Source: Pseudomonadota bacterium
GTDB taxonomy: Bacteria; Pseudomonadota; Alphaproteobacteria; Sphingomonadales; Sphingomonadaceae
NCBI GenBank assembly: GCA_023458055.1
Contig: JAEXAW010000101.1
Location: 1-64,000 of the forward strand
DNA: 64,000 nucleotides
Reading direction: 5' to 3'
In this document: in pieces, positions 8,158 through 16,607 of the stretch
How positions within the stretch are numbered: position 1 is the first letter of the stretch
Layout: every line of letters begins with the position of its first letter
Made by a program: the position numbers and the translations under genes
The notes under the pieces: generated by a model
What the model was told of the DNA's origin: nothing
What the model saw: only the letters and a program-made list of their open reading frames with translations
Database searches by the model: none

Positions 8158-9792
8158 ATGTATAAATATGACCAATATGACCAGGCCATTGTCGATGCAC
8201 GCGTCGATGAATTTCGCGATCAGGTAAAGCGCCGCATCGCGGGCGATATGACCGAGGACCAGTTCAAGCCGCTGCGCTTGAAGAACGGCCTTTATCTGCA
8301 ATTGCACGCCTATATGCTGCGCGTCGCCATTCCTTATGGCACGCTGAACGGCGAGCAGATGCACCTGCTCGCCCATATCGCGCGCAAATATGATCGTGGT
8401 TACGGCCACTTCACCACGCGGCAGAATATCCAGTATAACTGGATCAAGCTGGAGGACGCACCCGACATTCTCGCCGAGCTTGCCAAGGTCGAAATGCACG
8501 CGATCCAGACTTCGGGCGAAAGCATCCGCAACTTGTCGTCCGACCAATATGCTGGCGCGGCGGCGGACGAAATCGAGGATCCGCGCCCCTGGGCCGAATT
8601 GCTGCGGCAGGCTACGACCTTCCATCCGGAATTCAGCTATCTTCCGCGCAAGTTCAAGATTGCAGTGACCGCATCGGACAATGACCGCGCGGCCATCCGC
8701 CTGCATGATGTCGGTTTGAAACTGGTTAAGAACGCCGCAGGTGAAACCGGCTTCGAGGTTTATATCGGTGGCGGCATGGGCCGCACGCCCTTCGTTGCGC
8801 CGCTGATCCGCGACTTCCTCCCCGCGCAGCATATCGTCTCCTATCTCGAGGCGACCCTGCGCGTGTGGAATCGTTGGGCGCGGCGCGACAATATCCACAA
8901 ACAGCGTATCAAGATCCTCGTCCATGAATGGGGCGCGGAGAAATTTGCCGAGGCGGTCGAAACCGAATGGCAGGCCATCCTCCCCAACGGGTCAGACGTG
9001 CCGATGGCCGAATATGAGCGGATCGCGGGATATTTCGCCCCGCCCGTATTCGACACTGGCCTCAGCGATGAGATCGACCTGAGCGATCCCGACTTTGCGG
9101 TCTGGGTGAAGCAACAAGTCGCACCCCACAAGGCCCCAGGCTATGCCATCGTCAACATCAGCGTGAAGCCGATCGGCGGCATCCCGGGCGATGCGAGCGC
9201 CGACCAGATCGACCTCATGGCCGACCTTGCAACCCGCTACAGCCATGACGAACTGCGCGTCACCCATGCGCAGAATATCGTCCTGCCGCACGTCAAGAAG
9301 GCAGACCTTTATGCGGTGTGGCAGGCGCTCGACGGAGCGGGCCTTGCGACCCCTAATCTTGATCTGGTCAGCGACATTATCGCCTGCCCCGGCCTTGATT
9401 ATTGCAGCCTCGCCAATGCACGCTCGATTCCCGTCGCGCAGAAAATCGCCGAACGCTTTGCCGATCTCGACCGCCAGCGCGACCTTGGCGAACTTAAGCT
9501 CAAAATTTCCGGCTGCATCAACGCGTGCGGCCATCACCATGCCGGGCATATCGGCATATTAGGCGTCGACCGGAAGGGCACCGAAAATTACCAGCTGTTG
9601 CTCGGCGGCTCGGGCGCGGAAGATGCGAGCCTTGGTAAAATCACCGGCCCCGGCTTTGACGAAGACGGCATTGTCGATGCGGTCGAACGCGCGGTCGAGA
9701 AATATCGCGACTTACGGGAGGACGGCGAACGCTTCCTCGACACCTACCGCCGCGTGGGCATGGAGCCGTTCAAGGAGGCCATTTATGGATAA
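8158..9792 (+). CDS. cysI: assimilatory sulfite reductase hemoprotein (nitrite/sulfite reductase family)
   Basis: A 544-residue siroheme/4Fe-4S enzyme that reduces sulfite to sulfide with six electrons in the cytoplasm. The cluster and siroheme ligands are visible as C410-x5-C416 (CPGLDYC) and C453-x3-C457 (CINACGHHH). The ferredoxin-like half-domains are duplicated as usual, with FTTRQNIQYNW in the first and VTHAQNIVLPHVKK in the second. The start MYKYDQYDQ is preferred to the repeat-encoded ATG 12 codons upstream. It is flanked by DUF2849 and DUF934 genes and by cysH, so it is the sulfite step of sulfate assimilation and not nitrite reduction. Confidence 0.9.
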   Translation: MYKYDQYDQAIVDARVDEFRDQVKRRIAGDMTEDQFKPLRLKNGLYLQLHAYMLRVAIPYGTLNGEQMHLLAHIARKYDRGYGHFTTRQNIQYNWIKLEDAPDILAELAKVEMHAIQTSGESIRNLSSDQYAGAAADEIEDPRPWAELLRQATTFHPEFSYLPRKFKIAVTASDNDRAAIRLHDVGLKLVKNAAGETGFEVYIGGGMGRTPFVAPLIRDFLPAQHIVSYLEATLRVWNRWARRDNIHKQRIKILVHEWGAEKFAEAVETEWQAILPNGSDVPMAEYERIAGYFAPPVFDTGLSDEIDLSDPDFAVWVKQQVAPHKAPGYAIVNISVKPIGGIPGDASADQIDLMADLATRYSHDELRVTHAQNIVLPHVKKADLYAVWQALDGAGLATPNLDLVSDIIACPGLDYCSLANARSIPVAQKIAERFADLDRQRDLGELKLKISGCINACGHHHAGHIGILGVDRKGTENYQLLLGGSGAEDASLGKITGPGFDEDGIVDAVERAVEKYRDLREDGERFLDTYRRVGMEPFKEAIYG

Positions 9793-9803
9793 GCAATATA
9801 ATA

Positions 9804-9909
9804 AGCCCCTCCCCTTCAGGGGAGGGGTTGGGGTGGGGCTTGTTGTTCAGGCGTCACGTATTTGGAACAGCCCCCACCCCCTAACCCCCTCCCCTGAAGG
9901 GGAGGGGGA
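9804..9909. repeat. inverted-repeat element, type C (between cysI and the DUF934 gene)
   Basis: Two long GC-rich arms, GCCCCTCCCCTTCAGGGGAG at 9805-9824 and CCCTCCCCTGAAGGGGAGGG near 9887-9907, face each other across an unrelated centre of about 30 bases. Each arm is itself a short hairpin around the GAAGGGG or CTTCAGG core. The right arm ends seven bases before the next ATG and its GGGGAGG is the only ribosome binding site there. Confidence 0.85.
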
Positions 9910-9912
9910 AAT

Positions 9913-10335
9913 ATGACCTTCCTCCGTTTCCGTGACGATGAGCCGCTCGAAGAACCCGCGGTCACGCTCGACGCGTTTCTCGGCCAGCCCGACGCCACCG
10001 CCGTGCGCATCGAGGCAGGCGATGATGCGCGCCTGCTCATCCCCTATCTCGACAGGTTGAAGCTGATCGAGGTGAGTTTCCCGCGCTTCCGCGACGGGCG
10101 CGGCTATTCCTCGGCGCAGATTTTGCGCGAAAATGGCTATACCGGCGAATTGCGCGCCGAGGGCGATGTGCTGGTCGACCAGCTCCTGTTCATGCGCCGC
10201 GTTGGGTTTGATAGCTTCGCGCCCGCAGCGCCAATGGACCCGGCGGTGGTTGAAACCACGCTCGCCCGCTATGAGGCAAGCTATCAAAGCGCCGCCGACC
10301 ATGCGGTGCCGGTGTGGAAATTACGCCATGGGTGA
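9913..10335 (+). CDS. DUF934 domain-containing protein
   Basis: A 140-residue cytoplasmic protein of the DUF934 family. The hallmark is the segment YTGELRAEGDVLVDQLLFMR around residues 76-95, followed by RVGFDSFAP. DUF934 genes lie next to sulfite and PAPS reductase genes in many proteobacteria and are annotated as oxidoreductase-like, with no proven function. Its ribosome binding site comes from the preceding inverted-repeat element. Its stop overlaps the cysH start by eight bases, which points to translational coupling. Confidence 0.85.
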   Translation: MTFLRFRDDEPLEEPAVTLDAFLGQPDATAVRIEAGDDARLLIPYLDRLKLIEVSFPRFRDGRGYSSAQILRENGYTGELRAEGDVLVDQLLFMRRVGFDSFAPAAPMDPAVVETTLARYEASYQSAADHAVPVWKLRHG

Positions 10336-11089
10336 GGCCGCACGCGCCCTTGACCGTATCGACGTCGCCGCGCGCTTTACCGAAGCCGATGTGGCGGCGC
10401 TCAATGCGCGTTTTGCGGGCGTGCCTGCCGCCGAGATGGTCGCTGCGGTACTGCGCGAAAAATTGCTTGGCAACGTCGCGCTGGTCTCCTCCTTCGGCGC
10501 TGAATCCGCGGTGCTGCTCCATCTCGTTGCCAGCGTTGCGCCGGAAACGCCGGTGCTGTTTCTCGAAACCGGCAAGCATTTTCAGGAAACCCTCGCTTAT
10601 CGTGACCAGCTGACCGGCGAGCTTGGCCTCAACCTCGTCAACCTGACGCCCGATGCTGCAACGCTGGAGGAAAAGGACGCGACCGGGCTGCGCTGGTCCT
10701 ATGACCCGGATGGCTGCTGCGAAATCCGCAAGGTGATCCCGCTGGAGCGCGCACTCGCCGATTATGATGCCTCGATCACCGGCCGCAAGGGTTTCCAGTC
10801 AGGCACCCGCGCGGGCCTGCAACGCTTCGAACTCGACGGCGCGAGCGGGCGCATCAAATGGAACCCGCTTGCCAGCTGGACCAAGGCCGATCTCGACGCC
10901 TATTTTGAAGCGCACGCGCTCCCCCGTCATCCGCTGGAGGAGCAAGGCTATCTCTCGATCGGCTGCGCGCCCTGCACCAGCAAGGTCGCCCCCGGCGAAG
11001 ACCCGCGCTCGGGCCGCTGGAAGGGCTGGGACAAGGTCGAATGCGGCATCCATGTGCCGGTGAAGCCGGGCGAAGAGCCGTTCTTCTGA
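10328..11089 (+). CDS. cysH: phosphoadenylyl-/adenylyl-sulfate reductase
   Basis: A 253-residue reductase that releases sulfite from activated sulfate, upstream of CysI in the pathway. It has the PP-loop-like SSFGAESAVLL near residue 54, the redox cysteine in ECGIH (C239), and the four cysteines CC (130-131) and CAPC (213, 216) that hold a 4Fe-4S cluster. That cluster marks the APS-using (assimilatory APS reductase) branch, in contrast to the E. coli PAPS enzyme, so APS is the likely substrate. It is the last gene of the operon cobA-DUF2849-cysI-DUF934-cysH and converges on an acyl-CoA dehydrogenase gene. Confidence 0.9.
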   Translation: MGEAARALDRIDVAARFTEADVAALNARFAGVPAAEMVAAVLREKLLGNVALVSSFGAESAVLLHLVASVAPETPVLFLETGKHFQETLAYRDQLTGELGLNLVNLTPDAATLEEKDATGLRWSYDPDGCCEIRKVIPLERALADYDASITGRKGFQSGTRAGLQRFELDGASGRIKWNPLASWTKADLDAYFEAHALPRHPLEEQGYLSIGCAPCTSKVAPGEDPRSGRWKGWDKVECGIHVPVKPGEEPFF

Positions 11090-11168
11090 TTACGGGCGTA
11101 GGGCACGCCATTTTTCCGTTATGGTTACATTGTCCTACCAACGTGCTCGCGGAGGGCCGTAAGCGCGC

Positions 11169-12332
11169 TTATGGCTGTTTCATCAGCGTGCGCCCGATGA
11201 TGAGCTGCTGGATTTGTGAAGTCCCTTCGTAGAGCCTGAGCAGGCGGACATCGCGATAGAAGCGTTCGACGGGGAAATCATTGATATAGCCGGAGCCGCC
11301 GTGAACTTGCACGCCTCGGTCTGCGACGCGCCCAACCATTTCGGTGCAGAACAGCTTGCAGCAGGAGGCGTGCATGCTGACATCGGCATCTGCCGCGCCC
11401 GGCGACGTTTTGGCGTCATAGCGTTTGGCGCAATCCTGCACCATCGACCAACCGGCATAGAGCTCGGCCTTGCTGTCGGCCAGCATCGCCTGCACCAGCT
11501 GAAAGTCCCCAATCGGCTGGCCAAACTGTTTGCGATCACGCGCATAATCCACGGCTTCCTGCAAGATACGGTCGGCCATGCCGCATGCCACCGCAGAAAT
11601 ATGCAAGCGCCCGCGATCCAGCACTTTCATCGCAGTTTTGAACCCCTTGCCGGGCACGCCGCCGATGATGTTGGCAGCAGGCACGCGGACATTATCGAGG
11701 ATCACATCGCAGGTCTTGGTGCCGCGCTGGCCCATCTTGCGATCGGGCTTCCCAAGCGACAGCCCCGGGCTATCCGATGGAATGAAAAACGCAGAAATGC
11801 CTCCGGCTCCTGGTCCATCGGTGCGCGCCATGAGCGTGAAAGCGCCAGCGCGCGGAGCATTGGTGATGAAACGCTTGCTCCCATTGAGGACATAATGGTC
11901 GCCCTCCAGCCGCCCGGAGGTTTTGAGCGCGGCGGAATCCGACCCCGCATCGGGTTCGGTCAGCGCGAAAGACATGATAAGGTCGCCGCTCGCAACGCGC
12001 GGTAGCCAGTCTTGCTTCTGTTCCTCGGTTCCGTCCATCAATATGCCTTGTGAGCCGATGCCGACATTGGTTCCGAACACCGACCGGAAAGCGAGCGCGG
12101 TATGCCCGAGTTCGTAGGCCACCAGACATTCCTGCTCCATCGACAGGCCGATACCGCCATAATTTTCCGGAATGCTGAGGCCGAACAGCCCCAATTGCTT
12201 CATCTCGGCGACAATCTCCGCCGGAACCTCGTCACGCTCCTCAACCTCGTCCTCGGCTGGGACCAGCCGATCCCGAACGAAGCGCTTTACGGTGTCGAGG
12301 AGAAGATCGAAGGTTTCGCTGTCGATGGCCAT
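11169..12332 (-). CDS. acyl-CoA dehydrogenase
   Basis: A 387-residue FAD enzyme of fatty-acid or branched-chain acyl-CoA oxidation, cytoplasmic and normally tetrameric. It shows SFALTEPDAGSD (FAD/substrate contact) near residue 126, GSKRFITNA, DRGRLHISAVACGMA, RKQFGQPIGDFQ and the C-terminal LRLYEGTSQIQQLIIGR, whose Glu is the catalytic base in many members. Length and motif order are those of the medium/short-chain group. No electron-transfer flavoprotein or hydratase gene is adjacent. The chain-length preference cannot be told from the sequence. Confidence 0.9.
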   Translation of the reverse strand: MAIDSETFDLLLDTVKRFVRDRLVPAEDEVEERDEVPAEIVAEMKQLGLFGLSIPENYGGIGLSMEQECLVAYELGHTALAFRSVFGTNVGIGSQGILMDGTEEQKQDWLPRVASGDLIMSFALTEPDAGSDSAALKTSGRLEGDHYVLNGSKRFITNAPRAGAFTLMARTDGPGAGGISAFFIPSDSPGLSLGKPDRKMGQRGTKTCDVILDNVRVPAANIIGGVPGKGFKTAMKVLDRGRLHISAVACGMADRILQEAVDYARDRKQFGQPIGDFQLVQAMLADSKAELYAGWSMVQDCAKRYDAKTSPGAADADVSMHASCCKLFCTEMVGRVADRGVQVHGGSGYINDFPVERFYRDVRLLRLYEGTSQIQQLIIGRTLMKQP

Positions 12333-12480
12333 GATGCTGAGCGTCCGTTATGTGGAAGGAAAGCGTTGACAATATAGCGGACAGAGCGAGTTGCCAGCAT
12401 ATTTTAGAGCCCGAGCACGCTTCCCGTTCCAATCTTCTGACTGCCTTGACTGCATCCCTAAGCTCGCCATTACTGGGGGG

Positions 12481-13209
12481 ATGGAAATCTGGCTTCCACT
12501 ACTATTGTTTTTGGCCGCCCTGCTTTATTCCTCCGTAGGGCATGGCGGCGCTTCGGCGTATCTGGCGATCATGGCGCTGATCGGCATGGCGCCGGAGGAA
12601 ATGCGGATCACCGCGCTCGTGCTCAACCTCTTCGTGTCGGCAATTGGGGTTTGGCGATTTTCTCGGGTCGGGGCGTTTAATTTGCGACTATTTGCCATAT
12701 TTGCGCTGGCGTCTATCCCGATGGCTTATATCGGCGGGCGCATTCCTATGTCCCCGGACTATTATCGTCCGCTTGTCGGGCTGGTACTGATCGCATCGGC
12801 AGTCCTGCTGCTATGGCGGGTGCAGCAAATCGCAAACCGCGAACTCCACACGCCACAGCTTGGCTTGGCGGTGCCCGCAGGCGGCGGGCTTGGCTTGCTT
12901 GCCGGATTGACCGGAACGGGCGGTGGCATATTCCTCAGTCCGCTGATCCTGCTCGCGGGCTGGGAAGAAGCACGCAAGACGGCGGGCATCGCGGCGGCCT
13001 TTATCTTCGTTAACTCTGCCGCCGGATTGCTTGGGCAATATCATGGCCTCGCCAAGCTTCCTGATAATATCGGCTGGCTGATTACGGCGGTTGCCATCGG
13101 CGGCTTTATCGGCAGTTCGCTGAGCGCCTCGAGGCTACCGCGCACCGCCTTGCTACGCTTGCTGGCTATCGTGCTCGTGATTGCAGGAGGGAAGTTACTT
13201 GTCGGCTGA
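12481..13209 (+). CDS. TSUP-family (TauE/SafE) permease
   Basis: A 242-residue membrane protein with about seven to eight hydrophobic segments and the two TauE/SafE repeats: SSVGHGGASAYLAIMALIG near the N-terminus and GLTGTGGGIFLSPLILLAG in the second half. TSUP permeases move sulfite, sulfoacetate or other sulfur- or carbon-containing anions across the inner membrane. The next gene, a MobA-like nucleotidyltransferase, begins inside its 3' end with an 11-base overlap, so the two are one transcription unit. The ATG follows a G-rich run directly and the spacing is unusual; start confidence is moderate. Confidence 0.83.
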   Translation: MEIWLPLLLFLAALLYSSVGHGGASAYLAIMALIGMAPEEMRITALVLNLFVSAIGVWRFSRVGAFNLRLFAIFALASIPMAYIGGRIPMSPDYYRPLVGLVLIASAVLLLWRVQQIANRELHTPQLGLAVPAGGGLGLLAGLTGTGGGIFLSPLILLAGWEEARKTAGIAAAFIFVNSAAGLLGQYHGLAKLPDNIGWLITAVAIGGFIGSSLSASRLPRTALLRLLAIVLVIAGGKLLVG

Positions 13210-13804
13210 ACAACCGGTCGCAGTCGTGATTGCCGCCGGCGGCGATGGCAACCGTATCGGCGGTAACAAGCCATCGCGCTTGCTCGGCGGCATCCCGCTT
13301 ATCGCTCGCGCTCTAAATTTTGCGCATCTTCTGTCTGATAATGTGGCGGTTGCGATCCGGCGTGATACGCAAATCACCCTTCCGCCCGATATTCCCCTGC
13401 TGGTTGACGCCGAAGCCAATGGCGGGCCGCTGTCGGCGCTGGCGAGCGCGCTCGACTGGGCCGCAGAGAGCGGCAAGCGCCACGTGCTGATGATCGGGTG
13501 CGACACGCCGTTTTTGCCGCATGATCTGCTCCACCGGTTGAGCGCAATCGGCAGCGATACGGTTGCGATGGCCAAGAGTGGCGACCGCTTGCACCCCGCC
13601 TGTGCGCTATGGCCGGTAACCGCACGCGCCGCGCTTGACGATGATGCGGTCACCGGGCGACGCTCGCTCATTGGCTTTGCGGAAACGGTTGGTTACTGGC
13701 CGGTTGAATGGCCCGCCCTGCCGTTCGACCCCTTCTTCAATATCAACACGCCGGATGACCTGGCGCGCGCCGAAGCGCATCTTGCGAAGCAGGATCGCCG
13801 CTAA
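13199..13804 (+). CDS. mobA: MobA-like molybdopterin nucleotidyltransferase
   Basis: A 201-residue NTP-transferase-like protein, probably adding GMP to molybdenum cofactor. The nucleotide loop AAGGDGNRIGGNKPSRLLGG resembles the MobA loop (G-G-x-x-x-R-M-G-G-x-D-K) but has Asn where the usual Asp precedes the Lys. Further on are DAEANGGPLSALASAL and MIGCDTPFLPHDLL, the metal-site Asp. The start is a TTG at 13199 with a perfect AGGAGG eight bases upstream; no ATG fits. It overlaps the TSUP gene and converges with moeA by four bases. A CTP- or other NTP-specific relative (MocA type) is a fair alternative. Confidence 0.78.
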   Translation: MSAEQPVAVVIAAGGDGNRIGGNKPSRLLGGIPLIARALNFAHLLSDNVAVAIRRDTQITLPPDIPLLVDAEANGGPLSALASALDWAAESGKRHVLMIGCDTPFLPHDLLHRLSAIGSDTVAMAKSGDRLHPACALWPVTARAALDDDAVTGRRSLIGFAETVGYWPVEWPALPFDPFFNINTPDDLARAEAHLAKQDRR

Positions 13805-14988
13805 AAGGACAAGGCCTGAGCGGCCTCTCCTGTCTTTAGCGCGCCCTGTCCCGGTGGGCACCGGACCAACCAATTGGCGTCGACCAGCGCCGATTGTGCG
13901 CCGGAGTCCTGATTATCGAGCGGCGTGAGGCCATCCACGTCCCAACGTGCGCGAACGAAAGTTTCCCGGTCTCCCGTCGCCTTTATCGGGGCTGCCAGCG
14001 GCAACGTGCGCCACTGGATAGCAGGGGGGCGATTTTGCCCTTGCAGGGCGGCCAGTAATGGTACCAGAAACAACCGCGCCGTGACCATCGCCGAGGTCGG
14101 ATTGCCGGGAAGCCCGAGCACCCATTTGTTCCCTACCCGTCCAAGCCAGACCGGTTTGCCCGGTTTGATCGCTACTTTGCTGAAGAGTAAATCAAGCCCA
14201 TGCGGCGCAAACATCGCTTTGGCAAAATCTTTCTCGCCGACCGAAGCCCCGCCCGTAATGACAACCAGATCGGACGCAGCCAGCGCGTCTCCGGCAAGGC
14301 GTTCGAGCACCGATAGATCATCGCCGCCCCTGGTCACGCGCACGACTTCCCCGCCGCCTTCTGCCACAAGCGCTGCGACACCAAAGGTGACGCTTTCCGG
14401 GATAGCTCCGGCGCGTTCATGGGCTTGCCCGGGTGCGGCGAGTTCATCGCCGGTGCCGATGATGGCTACGCGTGGCTGCCGGGCTACGACGAGGTCTGCC
14501 TGATCCGCGGCGGCAGCGGCAACTATAGCACGCGGATCAAGCCGCTGCCCGCCACCGAGCAGCACCGTGCCAGCAGCAAAATCGCTGGCCCTGTCGCGGA
14601 CATGCCAACCTGGGCCGAATTCGCGGGCGATAATCACGGTGTCGCCCTCACGTTCAGTATTTTCCTGCATGATGACCCGGTCGGCTCCGTCGGGCAGCGG
14701 CGCGCCCGTAAAGATGCGAACCGTTTGCCCCCGACCCACCGCTACCGGCTCCCCCGTCCCGGCAAAGGATTCGCCAACCAAGTGCAGGCGCGTGCCAATG
14801 GCTGGCACATCATCATTGCGCACCGCATAGCCATCCATCGCCGACACCGCGCTGCGCGGGGCATCAAGACGCGCGATCAGGTCTTGCGCAAGGACGCGAC
14901 CCGCCGCGTCAGCCAGCATGATGGCTTCGCGGCCCAAAGGCTGCACCTGCGTCGCGATCAACGCCAGAGCATCGTCAAAGCCGATCAT
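13801..14988 (-). CDS. moeA: molybdopterin molybdotransferase MoeA
   Basis: A 395-residue enzyme that inserts molybdate into adenylated molybdopterin. The N-terminal part has SAVSAMDGYAVR and RIFTGAPLPDGADRVIMQE; the central MPT-binding domain has IIGTGDELAAPG and VITGGASVGEKDF; then KVAIKPGKPVWLG and LGLPGNPTSAMVT; a C-terminal beta domain ends the protein. The ATG at 14988 overlaps the moaC stop (ATGA) and has GGGAG five bases upstream, so it is preferred to the GTG at 15000. It is the third gene of a moaB-moaC-moeA operon. Confidence 0.92.
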   Translation of the reverse strand: MIGFDDALALIATQVQPLGREAIMLADAAGRVLAQDLIARLDAPRSAVSAMDGYAVRNDDVPAIGTRLHLVGESFAGTGEPVAVGRGQTVRIFTGAPLPDGADRVIMQENTEREGDTVIIAREFGPGWHVRDRASDFAAGTVLLGGGQRLDPRAIVAAAAADQADLVVARQPRVAIIGTGDELAAPGQAHERAGAIPESVTFGVAALVAEGGGEVVRVTRGGDDLSVLERLAGDALAASDLVVITGGASVGEKDFAKAMFAPHGLDLLFSKVAIKPGKPVWLGRVGNKWVLGLPGNPTSAMVTARLFLVPLLAALQGQNRPPAIQWRTLPLAAPIKATGDRETFVRARWDVDGLTPLDNQDSGAQSALVDANWLVRCPPGQGALKTGEAAQALSF

Positions 14989-15461
14989 AAGCGCTCCCAC
15001 GATCCGGTTTTACCCCCAGTCTTTGAAATAACCCTGATGTCTCCAATCACCATGTTACGGTCGATCGCCTTAAGCATATCGAACAAAGTCAGGCTGGCGA
15101 TCGATACCGCCGTCAACGCTTCCATTTCGACACCGGTCACGGCTTGGGTACGTACGGTTGATTCCACCACAAATCCTGGCAGCGCCTCGTCCGGGGTGAT
15201 CGTGACCGCAACCTTGGTGAGCGGCAGCGGGTGACAGAGCGGAATAAGATTTGCGGTTTGCTTGGCCGCCATGATTCCGGCAAGTTCAGCCGTGCTGATG
15301 ACCGCACCTTTAGACATCTTCCCTTCCTTAACCAAAACAAGCGTTTCGGCGGAACAACGTAACACCCCGCGCGCCGACGCGCTACGGGCAGTCACAGCCT
15401 TATCGGTCACATCGACCATATGAGCACGCCCTTCGGCATCAAGATGCGAAAGCTTGCTCAT
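14985..15461 (-). CDS. moaC: cyclic pyranopterin monophosphate synthase MoaC
   Basis: A 158-residue enzyme which, together with MoaA (not in this window), makes the first stable molybdopterin precursor from GTP. Diagnostic stretches are KGAVISTAELAGIMAAKQT, LIPLCHPLPLTKV, TGVEMEALTAVSIASLTLFD and the catalytic lysine region KAIDRNMVIGDIRV. The ATG at 15461 overlaps the moaB stop (ATGA) and its own stop overlaps moeA the same way, so the three genes are translationally chained. Length is typical for the family. Confidence 0.95.
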   Translation of the reverse strand: MSKLSHLDAEGRAHMVDVTDKAVTARSASARGVLRCSAETLVLVKEGKMSKGAVISTAELAGIMAAKQTANLIPLCHPLPLTKVAVTITPDEALPGFVVESTVRTQAVTGVEMEALTAVSIASLTLFDMLKAIDRNMVIGDIRVISKTGGKTGSWERL

Positions 15462-15994
15462 GCACAAACCTCGCGCAGCCTTGGTAGCGCGCCGGCGATC
15501 GAACAGGGTTTATGGCGGCTGTCACATTCCACTTCGAGCAGGCCGTCCCATGCGTCGCGGCAGGCACCCGTTGAACCCGGAATGCAAAAGATGAAACTAT
15601 CCCCCGCCTGCCCGGCAAATGCGCGTGACTGCATGGTTGCGACCCCGACCGATTGCATCGATTTTTGGTGGAACAGGATGGAAAAGCCGTCCATCTCCCG
15701 CGTTAAAAGCGGACGCACGGCCTCGGGCGTTGTATCACGCGGGGAAAAGCCGGTGCCGCCAGTGGTCAGGATGATCTCGACATCGGGGTCCGCAATCCAT
15801 GCCTTCAACTGCGTCTGGATAGCATCAATATCATCGCGTACAAGCGCGCGGTCGACCAGCTTGTGACCCGCCGCGCTCAGCCTCTCGGCAAGCAACTTGC
15901 CCGATGTATCACTTTCCATATCGCGTGTATCAGATACGGTCAGAACCGCCATATTGAGCGGGTAGAAGGTAGCAGTTTCATCAATACCGGGCAT
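15458..15994 (-). CDS. moaB: MoaB/Mog-family molybdenum cofactor protein
   Basis: A 178-residue protein of the MoaB/MogA fold that adenylates molybdopterin before MoeA acts. It shows VLTVSDTRDMESDTSG near residue 20, ILTTGGTGFSPRDTTPEAV around 75-93 and FCIPGSTGACRDAWDGLL near the C-terminus. The start at the ATG opening MPGIDETATFYP gives the usual length; a longer open frame upstream is not family-like. It is the first gene of the moaB-moaC-moeA operon, with about 210 bases of non-coding DNA in front of it. Confidence 0.92.
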   Translation of the reverse strand: MPGIDETATFYPLNMAVLTVSDTRDMESDTSGKLLAERLSAAGHKLVDRALVRDDIDAIQTQLKAWIADPDVEIILTTGGTGFSPRDTTPEAVRPLLTREMDGFSILFHQKSMQSVGVATMQSRAFAGQAGDSFIFCIPGSTGACRDAWDGLLEVECDSRHKPCSIAGALPRLREVCA

Positions 15995-16208
15995 CGTTAA
16001 TTTCCATTTATTGCGGTCAGCGGGATCAGCTTGGCAGCCTAGGGTCAGGCCCCCTTGAATAGATCGACCGGGGTTTAGGCCAATTTCGTTCAGGGCAAGG
16101 TAGCAAGGAATATATCGATATTTTCCAGATGGGCCAACGCTACAATGGACAAAATTGGTCAAATTCCTTCGGGCCTGCGCCGCGCTATTTACGGGGTTTG
16201 CGGCCTAA

Positions 16209-16604
16209 CGCGATTATCAGGATATCGGTCTTGATTTGGCTTCACGCACGATAGACGGCTGGCCTGTCACCGTCGGTTTCAATTCAGGCGATGCTGAAAG
16301 CTGTGGCGCCGAGCATGAAGCTATGGCAGGTTCTACCCGCAATTGGCGACTGACAGGAGGGCTCACCTTGGTGCACGCGCGGATTACGGATAACAGCGCA
16401 TATTTGAATGTGAAGGGGCGGACCCTCGCTTCGGATCGCTTTTTGGCCGGCGGCGTGACTCCCGAGGGCAGGCATCTCGCCGCGTTGGTCAACCCGCCGG
16501 TGCCGACCTCCCTTGATGGCTATGCGCCGGTCAGGGACGCGATTGATCTCGCCATGACGGACGATGCGCATCGCTATGGCGTTCGCGCAAGCTTCAAGTT
16601 TTAA
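16209..16604 (+). pseudogene. C-terminal remnant of a TonB-dependent receptor
   Basis: About 132 codons remain, opening right after an in-frame TAA with RDYQDIGLDLASRT. The order of segments is that of the last strands of an outer-membrane receptor barrel: FNSGDAESCGAEHEAMAG (typical gxxE insertion strand), TRNWRLTGGLTLVHARITDN, and a C-terminal YGVRASFKF whose final Phe is the usual barrel end. The signal peptide, plug and most of the barrel are missing, and no start codon with a ribosome binding site is present. It lies three bases before the dld-like GTG start, so it may still supply read-through transcription. I infer a deletion relic. Confidence 0.7.
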
Positions 16605-16607
16605 CCC

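Noticed and set aside
11090..11168. Possible terminator between cysH and the acyl-CoA dehydrogenase gene
   Set aside because: The inverted pieces (ACGGGC and GGCCGT) are short and imperfect and there is no T-tract, so the support is too weak.
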